This document shows, one piece after another, positions 58,711 to 64,000 of a stretch of DNA of 64,000 bases. Origin of the DNA: Warburgia ugandensis (Eukaryota > Streptophyta > Magnoliopsida > Canellales > Canellaceae); assembly GCA_035236585.1 (NCBI GenBank), contig CP141139.1, positions 36,775,217-36,839,216 of the forward strand, given 5' to 3'. The position numbers and the translations under genes are program-made. Every line of letters begins with the position of its first letter. Within the stretch, counting starts at the first letter, position 1. The notes below the pieces were generated by a model. The model was not told the origin of the DNA, ran no database searches, and saw nothing but the letters and a program-made list of their open reading frames with translations.

Positions 58711-60100
58711 GATGAAAGAAATGTGAAGCTTGTCATTTCTTTGGGGTATAATACTTCATGGATGAATCATGGCTCAAGCTTTGGATCTAGCATGCTTGAT
58801 TTATCGTTTTATTATCAGACACAAACATGATGGATTTACAAGTTTGTCATAATTCATCCATTGATACCATGCGCACCAGTGATCCTTAGCCTTGATGTAT
58901 CATTACGGTTTATGCCTTCTTCTAGCACCCATCTATACCAAGTTATACTATGCGTATAAGAATTCATGTTTCATCCCTACATGCACACAAACTATGGTGG
59001 GATTTCCTATTAGACACTTGTGACCCCTGTTGAGTTTCCACTGTGCACACACAATTAAAAGATCTAGTCATGCACAATTAACTGTCAATGCAGCATAACT
59101 AGTTAAAAGATCTAGTTCATGCACATTGAACCTTCGATTCATCTAGTAGATGCCTATAATCGTTATCATATATTGTCTCCATGCAAACACATCTCATGGG
59201 TTTTTTGCTAGGCATTATAATTGGTTAAAGTGTTCACCATACTTGATACCCATCATATTAGTACCATGCACATGATGTTCCTTTTGGATCTCTCATTAGA
59301 AGGTTTTTTCTAGGTGTACATACTATTATTAGATCTTTGTTGCTAGTCCCTCATAGTCTCTATTGTATATTCATGATGCACACTCCATAGTTTTGAATTC
59401 CTTTGATTTTATGCATGCGCACTATTGTTCCATTTCATATGCATAGAAGAGCTGAATTTTTGGTGCATGCGCACCATTGGTATTATATCCAAAACATATG
59501 TGCAACCTACGTCTATATCAAAAGTAAGTTGATAGAACTTCCTATATGTGCATGCAAGCTAGCCACCATCTTGTGAAGCTTATAAGGGAAGCTCAAATCA
59601 CATACATTGGAATCACATATAATAAGAGCTTTCTAAAATAAAACAAGTTAGAAGATTGGGACTTACTTGAAGACACATGGCATTCAATGGTGGAGAAAAA
59701 TAAGGAGGAGAAAAGAAAGACAATTTACAAAAAGTCAATGGTTGAAATTTATCTTACTTTTTAAGCACTTAAGGGCCAAGATCTATCATTATTCATGCAC
59801 AATCTACAACCAATGGATACTCACTCACTCAACTTAGGGTGGACCAATGAGAAGATAGACTGCAATGAATACCAGATTGAGAGCCCATTAGTGAAGTTTT
59901 TTTTTTTTTCCTGTGGGTTTCTTACCAAGAGTGGATAAGGCGAAATCTAGGCCATCCATTCTAAGGCATCTTGATCCAACGGTGGATTGTAAAAAGAGCC
60001 TTAAAAAAGGATAATTTTACATAAGAACATTCCAACTAAATCTCGCCCACTAAAGCTAGGGTAAAGATAATCTAAAGGCCAAGAATGAAATAAAGAAAAG
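58711..60100. other. No gene; recurring TGCGCAC/TGCACA motifs
   Basis: Words such as CATGCGCACCA, ATGCACACAA, CATGCACAATT and GCATGCGCACTATTG recur irregularly between 58860 and 59560. TTAAAAGATCTAGT occurs twice near 59055 and 59103. This may be a worn tandem array, but no period is firm. Confidence 0.3.
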
Positions 60101-61784
60101 TTACAAACCCTAGCCAACTTGCCCTTATTGAAAAGTCAAATCAAAACCCTATGGAAGGATGGCCCAGCCTCGAAAAGAACCACTCTAGGTCCACTTCAGT
60201 GTTCAATCCATTGTTCCACTTTCATTTCAAGTTTTCTAAATTCCACATATCTAAGCCCTTCCATGCCTCTCTTTTTCCTTTCCAATTCCACCACCTTTCC
60301 TAGATTTTTCCTGTTCCTTCCATCTTCTTTTCCACTATTGAGTGCTCAATTTTATATCCCAAAACACCAAAATTTGCACTGTTTTAGTTCATTTGATTGA
60401 TCATTGTTATACTCTTATGATGGATTTGCACTAAAACCATAATTTGGTGTATTTGTAGGGTTAGATCACCATTTGAAATTACCAATGGTTAAAACCATTG
60501 GTAAAATAATACTAATTAGAATTTTCTATGTTTTATAGGTTGTATGTTAAGATCCAGGTGGAGAGATCAAGCCGATCAACATTTTATCTCATCGATCAAG
60601 CTTAAATATAAGTGGACGGGTCAAATCAATCTAATTTTGATGAACCAGATCAATTGAAGAAGTAGAAGCCCAAGCGTTTGAAGATTATTTCATTTGTTTC
60701 AACACCAAGCTCATGCAAGCCTAAAACTACTCATATTATGGTATGAAAGTGAAAATCACGCAAGGGCCCCACTCACTCCTTCATTCTTACACTCATCAAG
60801 GGCCCACAAGGTTGGGAATGTATAAAATGGAATAATGCATAATGTATGGATAATAAGGGAGTGTATGAGATATCATGTGATTATGAGGAATTTCTTTTGA
60901 GCGAAATTGTAATGAGGTTGATCTATCCTTATTTTAAATTACAAATTCTTGTTTGTAATAATACAAGTCAAGTGTGAACTATCTTTGCTTGAAAATGGGG
61001 GTGATTTGTAAATGGTTTACCTTTGTACAAGAATATTTAATTCTAGGACCCCACTGTGAGATCTATTTAGTATTTTGGTTTTTTAGATTTAAGATTTGAA
61101 TTACTAAGGTAGATTTGGATAATTATTTGGCAGATAATCTCATATAAATAGCATTTATATTTAAAATTTTGCATACTTTCTAGGTTGTTGCATTAGTTTA
61201 TTGTGTTTCTTGTATTTTTAGGACACATTTATCTACTTTAAGGTAATTTATTGTGGCATGATGAATGGAAATTGATTAGATAATATCCTACAAGATCAAG
61301 GGTGGATTTCATCACCACCTCTTGGTCCACCTAGGCTAATCATCACCTATGTGCACCCTAGCCTTCCATCTTAGTTTAAAAGTCAATTAGAAGAGACTTA
61401 TAGAAGCCTTCAAGCTCGTTGGACCTTCTTAGAAGGAGGTGAACTATGGTCACTCTTGTGACCTCGAGATAAATCAATGTGTTGGCATTTAAATGACTAG
61501 ATCTGCCAACATATCCTCTGACTTAGATTACCTATGGCTAACCGAGGTGGTTGTGAAGTGGTTGCTTTAGCAAGGATCTAATTGGTAAGCAATACTACAA
61601 GTCTGAAGTGAGGAGCTGTCTATATTATGTTAATCTAAAAGCTATTACCCTTGCAAAAATTAAGATAATCAAAACATCCTTTAGCTTGTTAGCAATGAGT
61701 TTGTTTATTGTGTCCTTTGTTTAAACGTCATCCTAAGTTGCTTCATATAGTTTAGTTTTCTAAAAAAAATTAATCTTTCATTGT
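60101..61784 (+). other. Probable leader region of the gypsy element to the right
   Basis: No ORF with recognisable domains. Its position just upstream of gag suggests 5' LTR and untranslated leader of the Athila/Tat-like element, but I could not identify LTR ends or a primer-binding site. Confidence 0.25.
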
Positions 61785-64000
61785 ATGCATCAGATATGTG
61801 ACAAAACTAGAAGATTAGTCAAAACAATCCAACACAATATACAACCAGATCAGTTGTACATGATGGTGGATCAAGCTAATCAAGAGGGAAATCCATCTCC
61901 TGGAAATAATAGAGAAGAAATTGAACCTCAAATTCTCTTGAACAATGGACCACTAGCTCACTTGGATGATGACGATCTTCCACCAAGAAGGAATAATCCA
62001 CCACAATATAGAGATTTAAGAAGGAATCAACAAAGGGAATGAGAATTAAATAGTCAACATGAGGACAATTGGAATAACTAACATCATTATGGGAGAACAT
62101 TACAAGATTACCTTCTACCTACTTATAATAGCACACCTTCATGTCTCATTCTACCTCAGAATGCTGGTGCATTTGAGTTAAAGATGGGACTAATTCAATT
62201 TCTTTCCAAATTTTATAGGTTGGATAGTGAGAGTCCTTACCTATAGTTCAAAGAATTTAATGAAGTGTGCACTACACAGCACATATAAGACATCAGATTG
62301 AATACTGTAAGGCTCAAGCTATTTCCTTTTTCTTTAAAGAAAAATGCTAAGATGTGGTTTAATACATTACCAGTAGGTTCAATATGAATCTAGCAAGACA
62401 TGATAAGAGAGTTCTTAAAAAAGTTCTTTACAACCCATAAAACAAATACTCTTTGCCAAAAGATCATGAACTTTACCTAAAAGGATAAAGAGACCTTCTA
62501 ACAATGTTAGGAAAGATTCAAGGATCTGTAATTGATGTGTTTGTATAATGGGTATGAAAATTGGCACATTATTAGCTTCTTTTATGAAGGACTCGATTCC
62601 AAAATGCGTTAGTTTGTAGAAATGATGTACAATAGCAACTTTTTGAATAAACAACCATAGGAGGCACAACACACTTGAAATTACTCAATGAGAGTGCTTA
62701 AACCTGGGTAGTTTCAAAGAAGGTGGATTACCCAGGCAGGACAAAGCTCACCACATATTCTAAGGGAGACACCTATTCCATGAATGAAAACGATGACATG
62801 AATTCAAAGATGGGTTCCCTAGCTAGAAAAGTATAGGCTATAGAAATGGGAAAAGCTACCTCTAAGAAGGTCAAACAAGTATGTGGTATTTGTGAAAGTA
62901 CTGCACACCTTACTCAGAAATGCCTTACAATCCCGACATTCCAAGTTGTGCATCATGAATAGGTGAATGCCTTAAATTCATATAAACAAGTTTTTTCCTC
63001 ATATTTTGAGACATACAACTCCAATTGGAGAAATCATTCCAACTTTAGTAGGTGAAATGGACCAAATGCCAACGACATAGACCAAGCCCCCTTCCAAGCC
63101 CATCAAGAACCACCTGCTCTTAGACCATATAATGCTTCCACCTAAGAGGTCATTTAAGGATAATCTTTAGCATTACATTCAAAGCCAAGAAAGGAAAAAA
63201 TCCCATCTTGAAGCATCTACAAGTGACATGAAAAACATGTTGACACAATTCATGCAAACCCAGGAAAAAGGGAAATTTGTTGCCCAACCACAAGAAATCC
63301 CTAAAGGTGCACATATGGAGGGTTCTTCGAGCTCAAACATGGAACAAACTAATTCAGTTACCACTCCTCAAAATGGAAAGGTGCTCCAAAAGAATGGTCA
63401 TACTAAGACTAATAAAATTCAGGACTCTTCAGGCTAAGGAAAACCTATATCATCAAGGATATTATAGAGAAACCTCAATGTCCCACTGACCCATGTCCCA
63501 TTCCACTTCTGTTTCCACAAAGGTTACATCAAGTTCCTAAGGTAGCTTCCAATGATTAGTTCTTAGATATTTTTAAACAAGTTAAGATCAACATTTCGAT
63601 GTTGGAGGCCCTCAAATAGATCCCATCATATGCTAAGTTTTTAAAAGACCTTTGCATTGTCAAATGAAAGTTGAATGTGCACAAGAAGGCTTTCTAGACC
63701 GAACAAGTTAGTTACATCCTTCAACATCACAAACTACCTAAATATAAAGATCCAAGTTTTCTAACTCTCACTTGTATAATTGGCAACTACAAGATAAATT
63801 AAGCTTTGCTTAATTTGGGACTTTGTGTGAATCTAGTGCCTTATTTGGTATATGAGCACCTAGGTGTGACAGAACTTAAACCAACCACTACTACCCTCTA
63901 GTTAGCTGATAGATCTATCAAAATATCAAGAGGGATAGTAGAAGATATACTTGTCCAGGTAGAACAATTCTACTTTTCAATAGACTTTTTAGTTTTGGAC
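61785..64000 (+). mobile_element. Athila/Tat-like Ty3/gypsy element, gag and protease, runs off the window
   Basis: Gag N-terminus at 61785-62042. Then follow decayed capsid segments (GAFELKMGLIQFLSKFYRLD near 62165; LKLFPFSLKKNAKMWFNTLP near 62310; FYEGLDSKMR near 62580) and a zinc knuckle CGICESTAHLTQKC (CX2CX4HX4C, about 62882-62925). A protease region near 63780-64000 includes VNLVPYLVYEHLGVTELKPT and ADRSIKISRGIVEDILVQVE. The pattern matches the Athila/Tat group. Stops are frequent, so it is defective. RT and integrase, if present, lie beyond 64000. Confidence 0.8.

Overview
The window is plant nuclear DNA, almost certainly from an angiosperm with a repeat-rich genome. It is AT-rich, has no operon-like packing, and carries Ty1/copia and Ty3/gypsy retrotransposons, RTE-like LINEs, Au SINEs and one many-exon nuclear gene with GT-AG introns. 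The species cannot be named from what is visible.

The one recognisable host gene is on the minus strand. Eleven exons between 41575 and 5030 join, with every splice phase agreeing and no stop, into 653 codons spread over 36.5 kb. The product looks like a DUF3754 (TMEM143-type) membrane protein with an N-terminal organelle-targeting region and two membrane segments near its C-terminal side. The last exon(s) were not found and probably lie left of position 1. A compact upstream region at 41576-41760 carries two CACGTG G-boxes.

The introns are filled with transposons. LINE A (6135-9404, +) carries a nested 5'-truncated Au SINE. LINE B (11135-14582, -) carries a hairpin MITE and an internal duplication. 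LINE C (28296-31405, -) and LINE D (34850-35795, +, 5'-truncated) share one intron with a structurally complete copia element (23294-27990, -; 207-bp LTRs, 5-bp TSD, Met-tRNA PBS and PPT) and a decayed copia relic interrupted by a second type of SINE. A small gypsy element with gag-protease and no polymerase lies at 36791-39320.

Right of the gene (about 41.8-64 kb) I see no host gene. This part holds copia RNase H remains with a tandem duplication and an (AC)50 tract, a perfect 30-bp palindrome, a second copia element (46928-51593, -), a gypsy gag/protease fragment (51595-52263, +), a TRIM-like LTR family, a possible long solo LTR (54530-57946), an Au SINE with an 11-bp TSD, and the gag-protease start of an Athila/Tat-like gypsy element running off the right edge. 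At the left edge are another Au SINE and a 2-kb long-inverted-repeat structure.

All transposon reading frames are broken, so this is a graveyard of nested insertions around one apparently intact gene. I saw nothing resembling a new defence or metabolic system. The most informative signals are the TE-expanded gene with a possible 84-nt cassette exon, the long inverted repeat, and the insertions whose target duplications can be read directly.
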